From an uncultured Eubacteriales bacterium (lineage in GTDB: Bacteria; Bacillota; Clostridia; Lachnospirales; Lachnospiraceae), in the NCBI GenBank assembly GCA_900316115.1, contig ONBN01000023.1, positions 1 to 33,398 on the forward strand: a stretch of 33,398 nucleotides of DNA. The letters are read 5' to 3'. This document shows positions 14,475 through 21,553 of this stretch, piece by piece (position 1 is the stretch's first letter; each line of letters begins with the position of its first letter). Both the position numbers and the translations under genes were made by a program. The notes below the pieces were generated by a model. That model had not been told where the DNA came from and made no database searches. It saw nothing but the letters and a program-made list of their open reading frames with translations.

Positions 14475-15941
14475 TTAAAGATCAAGGTCTTTCTGGCTCA
14501 TTTCTTCAATCAGTTCTTTCTTCATGGTGTACAGCTTTGGAGAAAGATCTACATAAACCTTCTGAGGATTTACAAAACGTCTGGATTCATCCCATAAGGT
14601 TTCCTGTTCTTTCTGACAGATATCACGCAGTTCCATCACAGATGGGGAGGTGTATACACGGCGTCCCTCACGGATCACAGGAACTAAAAGTTCACGAAGC
14701 TGATAGGTGCCGCCAAGGACTTTTGTCTTTTTCCAGGTATCTACCGGATCAAAGATGATCATAGTGTCATTTTCATCCAGCTTCTCGTCTGCCAGACAGA
14801 TCAGGTCTGCTTTGATCTTGCCGGTGGATTTGCTGTAAATACGGTAAACAGTTTTATTACCAGGGTTTGTTACTTTGGCTGTATTCTCTGAAAGCTTGAT
14901 CTTTGGAATAAATTCCTGTGTTTCCGGATCTTTGACAGCAGATAACTTGTATACACCGCCAAAAGCAGGATTGTCGTTGGCTGTGATCAGCCGTGTGCCA
15001 ACACCCCAGGAATTGATCTTTGCATCCTGGGCTTTCAGGCTTTCGATCAGGTATTCATCCAGGTCACTGGAAGCTGAGATAGTGGCGTCATCAAAGCCGG
15101 CAGCAGCCAGCATCTTGTAGGCTTCTTTGGACAGATAAGCCAGGTCTCCACTGTCAATACGGATACCATATTTGGTAAGCGGAATGCCTTCTTCACGCAT
15201 CTCTTCAAATACACGGATAGCATTAGGAACACCGGACTTCAATACATCATAGGTGTCAACCAGAAGAATGCAGGCATTGGGATAAAGCTTTGCATAGGTT
15301 TTAAAAGCAGTATATTCATCCGGAAAACTCATGATCCAGGAATGGGCATGGGTGCCAAGTACAGGTACGTCAAACATCTGTCCTGTAAGAACGCAGGAAG
15401 TACCGATACAGCCTCCGATCACAGCAGCACGGGCACCAAAGATACCGGCATCCGGTCCCTGGGCACGGCGAAGACCAAATTCCATAATGCCGTCACCCTT
15501 GGCTGCATAGCATACACGGGCTGCCTTTGTTGCAATCAGACTCTGGTGATTGATGATGTTCAGGATGGCAGTCTCAACAAGCTGGGCTTCCATGATAGGT
15601 GCGATGACTTTTACCATAGGCTCTCTTGGGAAGATCACAGTTCCTTCAGGGATAGCATAGATATCGCCTGTGAAATGGAAGTTGCTTAAGTATTCAAGAA
15701 AATCTTCTTCAAAAAGGTGAAGGCTGCGAAGATAATCGATATCTTCTTTTGTAAAGTGAAGATTCTCGATGTATTCAATCATCTGCTCCAGACCGGCGCA
15801 GATAGCGAATGCACCGCCGCAGGGATTGTCCCTGTAAAACATGTCAAAAACCACGGTCTGATCCGTTGGATTTTTAAAATAACCCTGCATCATGGTAAGC
15901 TCGTAAAGGTCCGTAAGCAGAGTCAGATTGTTTGCTTTCAT
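14475..15941 (-). CDS. pncB: Nicotinate phosphoribosyltransferase
   Basis: Joins nicotinate and PRPP to give nicotinate mononucleotide in NAD salvage; cytosolic, ATP-stimulated. The 488-aa protein has the family's N-terminal LLTDLYELTMMQGYF (about 7-21), FDMFYRDNPCGGAFAICAG, EFGLRRAQGPDAG, a conserved GTHAHSWIMSFPDE (substrate and phospho-His region) and RIDSGDLAYLS. The start at 15941 has GAGGAG 7 nt upstream; an ATG five codons earlier overlaps that site. A TATAAT box on the minus strand at 16008-16013 is a likely -10, with no good -35. Confidence 0.93.
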   Translation of the reverse strand: MKANNLTLLTDLYELTMMQGYFKNPTDQTVVFDMFYRDNPCGGAFAICAGLEQMIEYIENLHFTKEDIDYLRSLHLFEEDFLEYLSNFHFTGDIYAIPEGTVIFPREPMVKVIAPIMEAQLVETAILNIINHQSLIATKAARVCYAAKGDGIMEFGLRRAQGPDAGIFGARAAVIGGCIGTSCVLTGQMFDVPVLGTHAHSWIMSFPDEYTAFKTYAKLYPNACILLVDTYDVLKSGVPNAIRVFEEMREEGIPLTKYGIRIDSGDLAYLSKEAYKMLAAAGFDDATISASSDLDEYLIESLKAQDAKINSWGVGTRLITANDNPAFGGVYKLSAVKDPETQEFIPKIKLSENTAKVTNPGNKTVYRIYSKSTGKIKADLICLADEKLDENDTMIIFDPVDTWKKTKVLGGTYQLRELLVPVIREGRRVYTSPSVMELRDICQKEQETLWDESRRFVNPQKVYVDLSPKLYTMKKELIEEMSQKDLDL

Positions 15942-16087
15942 GTGTTTTCTCCTCATACATTATAAATTTTCTGTAACACCATTGTAAAATTCATACTAAG
16001 TGTTCACATTATACCACATTCGGGTAAAAGATAAAGGTTTGGCAGAAAATTTATTTCAAAAAATTTGAAAAAAATATAAAAAAGGGC

Positions 16088-16116
16088 TTGCATTTCTGTG
16101 TGGAGTATTATATAAT
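16088..16116 (+). promoter_or_regulatory. Sigma-A promoter of tRNA-Gln
   Basis: -35 TTGCAT (16088-16093), 17-nt spacer, perfect -10 TATAAT (16111-16116), about 40 nt before the tRNA. Confidence 0.75.
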
Positions 16117-16157
16117 ACCACTTGTCGCAAGCGAACAGCACATTGCGAAAGAGATTT

Positions 16158-16229
16158 AGGGCTATCGCCAAACGGTAAGGCAACGGACTCTGACTCCGTC
16201 ATTTCAAGGTTCGAATCCTTGTAGCCCTG
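16158..16229 (+). tRNA. tRNA-Gln (anticodon CTG)
   Basis: A 72-nt cloverleaf: acceptor AGGGCTA pairs fully with TAGCCCT, discriminator G, D-stem GCC/GGC with AAACGGTAA loop, anticodon stem ACGGA/TCCGT around loop CTCTGAC (anticodon CTG, reads CAG), short variable region, T-stem CAAGG/CCTTG around TTCGAAT. CCA is not encoded. It has its own promoter and terminator. Confidence 0.93.
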
Positions 16230-16237
16230 CTAAGTGG

Positions 16238-16262
16238 AGCACCTCAGATGAGGTGCTTTTTT
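16238..16262 (+). terminator. Intrinsic terminator of tRNA-Gln
   Basis: Stem AGCACCTC / GAGGTGCT with loop AGAT, followed by T6. Confidence 0.85.
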
Positions 16263-16273
16263 CGTATGTTGTT

Positions 16274-16390
16274 TTAGTCTTTATATAGTCCGATTGCATA
16301 TATAATAACTTCTTTTCCTTCGCGACACGGTTTTGAGATTTCATTATAATGATTTCTTAAATCTGCGGATGGTCTGATAGCTCCCTGCAT
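16274..16390 (-). pseudogene. Truncated Phd/YefM-type antitoxin remnant (38 codons)
   Basis: A short minus-strand frame (ATG at 16390, GAGGG upstream, TAA at 16274-16276) encodes MQGAIRPSADLRNHYNEISK followed by PCREGKEVII and a short unrelated tail. The segment IRPSADLRNHYNEIS is the hallmark N-terminal DNA-binding part of Phd/YefM antitoxins, which autorepress toxin-antitoxin operons. Intact members are about 80-90 aa and continue with a (T/K)NG(K/R)GD(L/T)V block and toxin-binding helix; both are missing. No toxin gene is nearby. It lies between tRNA-Gln and the frameshifted gene at 16435, consistent with debris of a mobile segment. Confidence 0.7.
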
Positions 16391-16393
16391 AGC

Positions 16394-16429
16394 AAAAACC
16401 CTCTGCAGGATTAAAATCTTACAGAGGGG
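16394..16429 (-). terminator. Intrinsic terminator after the frameshifted hydrolase gene
   Basis: On the minus strand, CCCTCTG pairs with CAGAGGG around an A/T-rich loop, followed by TTTTT. It also overlaps the leader of the Phd/YefM remnant. Confidence 0.7.
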
Positions 16430-16434
16430 AATCG

Positions 16435-17963
16435 TTACTTATTTAATTCAGTCAGTAATTTTATACCTAATACGGTTGCCGGGATGCGATAACTGGGCGG
16501 AAGGTTGGATAATACAACGACTGCAGTTCCGGTTTCCTCATTAAATCCCAGATAACTGTTATAATCTCCGGTACCTCCGTTGTGCCATATAATTCCGTTT
16601 TCCTTATCAATGATCCATGCCATTCCAATTTCATCCATATGGATGTTCATCGCTTTATATGAATCGGTAGATGCATTTATTACTGCAAGGCTCTCATGGC
16701 ACTGGGAAAAATGCGGATTATCTTCAAGTTGCATTTTTGCATATGAAAGCATATCGGATATATCGGAGGTGATGGCTCCTGCAGACAAATATGCGTCATC
16801 AGATTTCCAGTCCCAATAATTGTCCAGATCCCGTCCCTTTGGGAAATCTTGGTATTTTTCAGATCCAATTCATTTTGTGCAAAGTCGTTTACTAATGAAG
16901 GATAATCGGTATCATAGACCGCTTCAAGAACAAGCCCTAAAACCGCATATCCAAAGTTGGAATAATTAAAGCTGTAGCTGTCTTCGTCCATATTCAATTT
17001 GCCTGCTTTATTAAGCACCATTTCCTTTGTGATACCGTAGAAATCGTTTTTGCCTACAAGGAAATTGAATATCATCGTGCTTTCAAAGTAATAGCCTTTA
17101 TATCCTGAAGTATGTGTGAGAAGTTCTTTAATTGTGGGGTATGTGTTGCCATCAGGAAGGGACAGATAATTGTCTATTGTACTGTCCAGACTGATTTTAC
17201 TTTCGGTCACTGCCTTGTTTATTAAAGCTGCGGTAAAGGTCTTTGTCAAAGAGCCAATCTCATATGTATGCATCTGGTCAGGCAGTTCCTCGCCATTTTT
17301 GCCATACACTTTGTAAGATGTTTGACCGTCTTTAATGATGCCAACAGTGATTACTGCATCAGAATTATTTTGGGTTGTATATTCAAGGGCATCTTTGAAC
17401 GTAAGGTTCGGTAATTGGCTCATCTGGTGTCCTGCATAGATTGCCAGGCCGCCAACAGCTAAAGCGACACACAGAACGACGGATATGATTATGATAATCG
17501 CCTTTTTCCTGGAGTACTTTCTGTCAAAAATAAAGTATCTTCCTGTACGCTTCTGGTATTCGGTATATTTCTCGCCGAAGGTATGGGTTAAATATGTTTC
17601 CTCTTGTAATATCTGCAAATGGAGCATTACAACAGCGTAAAGTACAAAAATCAAATGCAGATAATTGAAAAATGCGATAAGTACACCCAGATACAGCAGG
17701 TCAAAAGCAAGGAAAGCAGGATTTCTGCTGATACGGTATATCCCTGTTGTTACAAGCTGGGTTTTGTCCTTTGCAGGTATGCCTGCCCGCCAGCTATCCC
17801 CCATCGTTACCATAGCAATGATAAAGATGAGAACGCCAAGAGCCGCAATGCCTATGCCGATCCATCCAGATGAGGATTTGTGCATGCGGAAATTCCATAT
17901 AATGCTGATGATTTCTACCACAACGATGGAACAGGTTGCGATTTTCATCAGTATTTCAATCAC
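16435..17963 (-). pseudogene. Frameshifted fusion: isoprenylcysteine-methyltransferase-like membrane domain + serine hydrolase (beta-lactamase family)
   Basis: Two overlapping frames together give one protein of about 508 aa. The first 180 residues have about four to five membrane helices and the ICMT/PEMT-like block TTGIYRISRNPAFLAF ... FGEKYTEYQKRTGRYF. After another membrane helix comes a beta-lactamase-family domain with SxxK (GSLTKTF), YSN (NYSNFGY) and LLTHTSGY. Near 16834-16845 the reading changes frame by one base at a CCCAAAGGG run; the correct continuation (KGRDLDNYWDWKSDDAYLSAG) resumes there and carries the third active-site motif WHNGGTGDYNSYLGF. As given, the product lacks that motif and is probably inactive. 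A GTG start is used 15 nt after the zinc-ribbon gene. Confidence 0.8.
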
Positions 17964-17978
17964 AAGTAATTTCCGGGG

Positions 17979-18218
17979 CTAATTGCAATCTATGAGAACA
18001 TATTTACATTCTTTGCAGGCCCAGGCTTTTGTGCGATTCTGGGTTAAGCCATTACCAATAGGGATAGGAATAGCTCCGTTTTTAACAGCGTCTTTTTTTG
18101 TGAAAAGATTACAGATTTTAGATTTAAAATAGCTTTCCTGTGCCCAGTATACTGCTCCCTTTGGACTGGGGCCAAGGGCTCCGGGAATCATTTCTTTTCC
18201 ACATTTAGGACATATCAT
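17979..18218 (-). CDS. Small zinc-ribbon protein (DUF6487-like)
   Basis: A 79-aa protein with two CxxC pairs: CPKCGKEM at residues 3-10 and CKECKY near 69-74, expected to bind one zinc ion. The middle contains GPSPKGAVYWAQES and a Lys-rich stretch, and resembles the DUF6487 zinc-ribbon family of Lachnospiraceae; function unknown. It has GGAGG upstream of the ATG and stops 15 nt before the GTG of the frameshifted hydrolase, so the two were probably co-transcribed. Confidence 0.78.
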   Translation of the reverse strand: MICPKCGKEMIPGALGPSPKGAVYWAQESYFKSKICNLFTKKDAVKNGAIPIPIGNGLTQNRTKAWACKECKYVLIDCN

Positions 18219-18333
18219 CTAATTAACCTCCATTTTATAGAATTTGTTTTAGAAAGTCAATAAATCCAGCCTGCCATTTGTACTTGCCATACAATGACAG
18301 GGAATGGTAATGGAAATTGCATTATGACCTACT

Positions 18334-18987
18334 CTAATGTGCCTGTTTTGGGGCTGCTTTGAGTTTATAGTCTTTCATTTCCGGGATTGCGCCACCTGCC
18401 ACTGCCCATAAATACAAACTTGCCACACTGCAATAAGGAGTAAAACGCCGTCGGTGTTTCTCAAACAGTTTGCGGTCAATATTTCGATGGTGGTAGACCA
18501 TTCGTAATCCACGCTGGATCGCCAGATCATCGTAGCTGAAAATATTGGGGCGCTGCATGCAGAACAGTAAGATCATTTCTGCCGTCCACACACCGATTCC
18601 CTTCAGACTGCTTAATTCACGGATTGCATCTTCATCTGACATCTGCCAGATAGCATCCAGATCGAAGGTATTGTTTTGTACTTTTCGGGCAAAATCCGTG
18701 ATATATTCTGCCTTTCGGAAGGTCATGCCAAAAGACTGCAATCTGGGAATGTCTGTGGAAAGAATGGCAGTGGCATTTACCTGACCAAAAGCTTCCTGCA
18801 TCCGATGCCAGATGGTTGCCTGTGCTTTTGTGGAAATCTGTTGCCCAATAATATGATGGATAACCGAAGAAAACAGATCTGGATCGGTTTCTCTCTTTAT
18901 CGGACCAATCTGATAGATGACTTCTGCAAGACGTTTGTCTTTATTTCGGAGATATGAAAGCTCAGTTTCTCCATATTTAAAATACAT
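18334..18987 (-). CDS. DNA-3-methyladenine glycosylase II (AlkA-like, HhH-GPD family)
   Basis: Base excision repair enzyme that removes alkylated purines. The 217-aa protein shows VIHHIIGQQISTKAQATIW (about 42-60, HhH-GPD entry helix), the helix-hairpin-helix LSSLKGIGVWTAEMILLF (about 126-142) and the catalytic Asp region FSYDDLAIQRG (Asp153/154). No C-terminal FeS cysteine cluster is present, so it is not of the EndoIII/MutY type. The compact length fits single-domain Firmicute AlkA proteins without the N-terminal AlkA_N domain. The start has GGAGG 5 nt upstream. Confidence 0.88.
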   Translation of the reverse strand: MYFKYGETELSYLRNKDKRLAEVIYQIGPIKRETDPDLFSSVIHHIIGQQISTKAQATIWHRMQEAFGQVNATAILSTDIPRLQSFGMTFRKAEYITDFARKVQNNTFDLDAIWQMSDEDAIRELSSLKGIGVWTAEMILLFCMQRPNIFSYDDLAIQRGLRMVYHHRNIDRKLFEKHRRRFTPYCSVASLYLWAVAGGAIPEMKDYKLKAAPKQAH

Positions 18988-19089
18988 AGCTACCTCCGCT
19001 TGGTTTTGTATGTTTATCTGTGGTGTATGTTATGATTATATCCCAATATTATAATAAAACTGTCAAAAATAAAAGATATGTTTCCATAA

Positions 19090-19117
19090 AAAATAGCCAC
19101 AGTTTCATGGCTATTTT
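19090..19117 (-). terminator. Terminator after the YczE-like gene
   Basis: Stem AAAATAGCCA / TGGCTATTTT (19090-19099 and 19108-19117) with an 8-nt loop and an A/T flank. On the minus strand it is followed by TTTATGG, 50 nt after the gene stop at 19168. Confidence 0.65.
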
Positions 19118-19167
19118 CTTCAGATTTTGACATGACTGCCTTTTGAGAGAGTGACAACTGGCATTTC

Positions 19168-19881
19168 TTAAGCTTTTACATTTGCCAGAGCTGTCATCTT
19201 TTTCATAAAGAAATGGTTAAACAGGGCAATGATACGTCCTACACCTAAAACCGCAACTACTGTTCCGATACCAATACCAATCAGTTTGTGTGCAAAGATC
19301 AGGCTTATACTGATGGTAATGCAGATGTTTAAAAGGTCAAAACAGTTTTTGGTAAAACCAACCGGTTTATGGATACAGTCTGCAATGGTCTGGACAATGC
19401 CATCGCCGGGGTTGGGGATAATACGCATGTTCAAGGACATTGCAGCGCCGATCCCTGTACAGATGATCCCTGCAAAAAGCACAAGAAACTTAGGTAAAAG
19501 CCCATGCTCCGGTGCAGGGATCCATGCTGAGAAAAGGTTCATAAACCGGGTAAAAACAAGACTTAAAGGAAGCTGAAGTAAGTCCTTTCCTAATGTAAGG
19601 GAAAGGGACTTAGGTACATCCGCTTCTGGAGTTTTATTTTTCTTATTTAATTTGCCGCTATGGCGCAGGGTATGTAATATGATTTCAATTACAACAAAGG
19701 TTGCATACAGTATAAATGTCATATTTCCAAAGTTTATATTCAAAATAGTGGAAATACTGTATGCTACGGAAATAATGGGAGATACCCCCAGTCCTGATTT
19801 TGTGTTAAGGATGATTCCAAGGGCCAGGATCAAAAGCCCGGCTATGTAGAATCCCCATCTGTAATATGTGCTCTTTTTCAT
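19168..19881 (-). CDS. YczE/YitT-like integral membrane protein (DUF6198-like)
   Basis: A 237-aa membrane protein with five to six predicted helices. It has the family's opening RWGFYIAGLLILALGIILNTKSGLGVSPI (about 8-36) and the later MRIIPNPGDGIVQTIAD block. Related YczE/YyaS proteins are uncharacterised membrane proteins, sometimes adjacent to transporters or peptide synthesis genes. The start has AAGAAGG about 7 nt upstream. It follows the aldo/keto reductase-like gene, 61 nt downstream, across an 18-bp tandem repeat, and may be in the same operon. Confidence 0.82.
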   Translation of the reverse strand: MKKSTYYRWGFYIAGLLILALGIILNTKSGLGVSPIISVAYSISTILNINFGNMTFILYATFVVIEIILHTLRHSGKLNKKNKTPEADVPKSLSLTLGKDLLQLPLSLVFTRFMNLFSAWIPAPEHGLLPKFLVLFAGIICTGIGAAMSLNMRIIPNPGDGIVQTIADCIHKPVGFTKNCFDLLNICITISISLIFAHKLIGIGIGTVVAVLGVGRIIALFNHFFMKKMTALANVKA

Positions 19882-19901
19882 TAATTGCCTTCTTTACATA
19901 A

Positions 19902-19955
19902 AATACTTAACAACCAAACAGTACTTAACAACCAAACAGTACTTAACAGCCAAAT
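19902..19955. repeat. Three 18-bp tandem repeats carrying the stop codon of the upstream gene
   Basis: Units at 19902-19919, 19920-19937 and 19938-19955 (AGTACTTAACAACCAAAC-type). On the minus strand each unit reads CTG-TTT-GGT-TGT-TAA-GTA (first copy with two synonymous changes), that is Leu-Phe-Gly-Cys-stop. The first copy is the actual C-terminus of the aldo/keto-reductase-like gene; the other two are in the same frame. Confidence 0.9.
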
Positions 19956-21088
19956 AGTTTGGCGGTTTTTTCCATACGCTCTGCGATGGGAACACCAAAT
20001 GGGCAGCGTGATTCGCAGGCATGGCAGCCAATACATTCAGAGGCTTTGTGCTCCAGAAGTTCATAGTGGGATTGTACAGTTGCAGGAACGGATGGCTGCA
20101 TGGTGGCCAGATCATAAAATTTATTGATCATTGCTATATCCAGATTGGATACACAAGGTTTGCAGTGTCCACAGTATGTGCATTCGCCGTGATAGGAGTG
20201 GAAAGGAGCATTGGCGATCACTGATGCATAATCCTTATCTTCTTTTGATGCGGTTTCGTAGGCAACTGCCTGATCAACCTGCTCTGCGGTATCATATCCG
20301 CACATAATGGAACAGACGGATGGTCTTGTAAGGGCATAATGAATGCACTGGACAGGAGTAAGACGAACTCCAAAGGGTGAGCGCTTTTCGTCAAATAAAC
20401 GACCACCGGCAAATCCTTTCATAACAGTGATTCCAACATCATTTTGCTCACAAAGCTTGTACAGCCGGGCACGGTCTGCATCGATACCTTTCAACTTTGC
20501 ATCAAATTCATCTGCAAACATGGTATCAATATTTTCACTGGCAGGCAGCATATCAAATGCCGGATTGATACTGAAAAGGATCATTTCCACAAAGCCGGAC
20601 TGAGCCGCCTTAGCGGCAACTTTAGGATTATGGGAACTGATGCCGATATGGTGGATGGTGCCATTATTTTTTAACTCCATAATGTAGTCCATATAGTCAG
20701 AGTGCTGGATCTGTTCCCATTCTTCTTCTGAATCTACGTAATGGATCATGCCAAGGTCAATATAATCTGTCTGCAGCCGTTTTAAAAGATCTTCAAATGC
20801 AGGACGGACATATTTCATGTCTCTTGTACGGAAATACTGTTCATCCTTCCAGGTGGATCCGATATGTCCCTGGATAAACCAATGGCTGCGGTTTTCATGG
20901 ATTCCTTTTCCTATAATATCCCTGGATTTAGGATCAGCCATCCAGCAGTCAAGGATGTTGATGCCCTTGGATGCGGCATAACGGATCAGCTGAATGCCTT
21001 CTTCTTCGGGATGGCGCTCCAGCCATTCACCACCAAAACCAATTTCACTTACCTGAAGTTCTGTTTTACCTAATCTACGTGTTCTCAT
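19943..21088 (-). CDS. Aldo/keto reductase-like protein with C-terminal two-[4Fe-4S] ferredoxin domain (COG1453)
   Basis: A 381-aa protein with an AKR TIM-barrel (MRTRRLGKTELQVSEIGFGG ... GFAGGRL, residues 1-270) and a C-terminal ferredoxin-like domain with eight cysteines: CTYCGHCKPC (about 302-311) and CIGCHACESRCP (about 355-366). Such proteins are thought to be redox enzymes using FeS clusters. The AKR tetrad looks degenerate: Asp47 is kept, but the Tyr of DTAxxYG is Asp52 and the Lys position reads IQGH. The His in GMIHYVD remains. The start at 21088 has GGAGG 8 nt upstream; a TTG five codons earlier overlaps that site. Promoter at 21187-21215. Confidence 0.88.
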   Translation of the reverse strand: MRTRRLGKTELQVSEIGFGGEWLERHPEEEGIQLIRYAASKGINILDCWMADPKSRDIIGKGIHENRSHWFIQGHIGSTWKDEQYFRTRDMKYVRPAFEDLLKRLQTDYIDLGMIHYVDSEEEWEQIQHSDYMDYIMELKNNGTIHHIGISSHNPKVAAKAAQSGFVEMILFSINPAFDMLPASENIDTMFADEFDAKLKGIDADRARLYKLCEQNDVGITVMKGFAGGRLFDEKRSPFGVRLTPVQCIHYALTRPSVCSIMCGYDTAEQVDQAVAYETASKEDKDYASVIANAPFHSYHGECTYCGHCKPCVSNLDIAMINKFYDLATMQPSVPATVQSHYELLEHKASECIGCHACESRCPFGVPIAERMEKTAKLFGC

Positions 21089-21186
21089 TTTTATTTCCTC
21101 CAATATTATTCTACAGTCCGCAGAATGTGGGCCGGATTTTCAGAGAATCATGAACTGGATCCAGCTTATCGTTGCTTTTATGGAAT

Positions 21187-21215
21187 ATTATGCAAAGAAT
21201 TTTCAATCCTGTCAA
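21187..21215 (-). promoter_or_regulatory. Sigma-A-type promoter for the aldo/keto reductase-like gene
   Basis: Minus strand: perfect -35 TTGACA (21210-21215), 17-nt spacer, -10 CATAAT (21187-21192). Confidence 0.65.
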
Positions 21216-21553
21216 CGGTTCATGGAGTTTGTGAGAATGTGCAATTAAAATAAACATTAAGTACAATTTGATTTGAACAAATAAAATAATAAAATTGAAC
21301 AATATACACATAAAATGAGGAACTGAATATAAAACTTATATAAAATAAAAATAAATACAAAATTATAAAGATAAAATGCATAAAATGATTACGAAAATGG
21401 ATGAACTTAGATATAATGAATATATATATAAATACATGCCAGGGCAGCAGTAATATTTCTGAGAATACAGAATATATATACTGGTGCATCTGAAAAAAGG
21501 AAATGTTAAAAGGAATAGGAAGAAAGAAAAAGAAAGGATCAGAGGGTGAAGGT
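21216..21553. other. Very AT-rich divergent spacer
   Basis: About 340 bp, estimated from reading at over 75% A+T, made of ATAAAAT/AAATACA-like runs, with no convincing gene on either strand. TATAAT at 21412-21417 may be the -10 for the surface-protein gene, with only a weak -35 (TTACGA, 17 nt upstream). Low-complexity frames on both strands have no coding character. Confidence 0.6.

Noticed and set aside
16834-16845. Programmed -1 ribosomal frameshift in the methyltransferase-hydrolase fusion
   Set aside because: In the zero frame the codons are TCC-CAA-AGG, which is not the X-XXY-YYZ arrangement; no downstream pseudoknot was evident. Mutation or sequencing error is simpler.
18235-18321. Open minus-strand frame ending KYKWQAGFIDFLKQIL
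   Set aside because: It has no start codon after the preceding stop and no recognised family; it may be the 3' scrap of a lost gene but cannot be supported.
16158-21088. Genomic island integrated at tRNA-Gln
   Set aside because: Pseudogenes cluster downstream, but I found no direct repeat of the tRNA 3' end and no integrase within the window.
21220-21489. Hydrophobic minus-strand frame upstream of the surface protein
   Set aside because: It is a low-complexity Phe/Ile/Tyr-rich product of AT-rich DNA, without a ribosome binding site or family resemblance.
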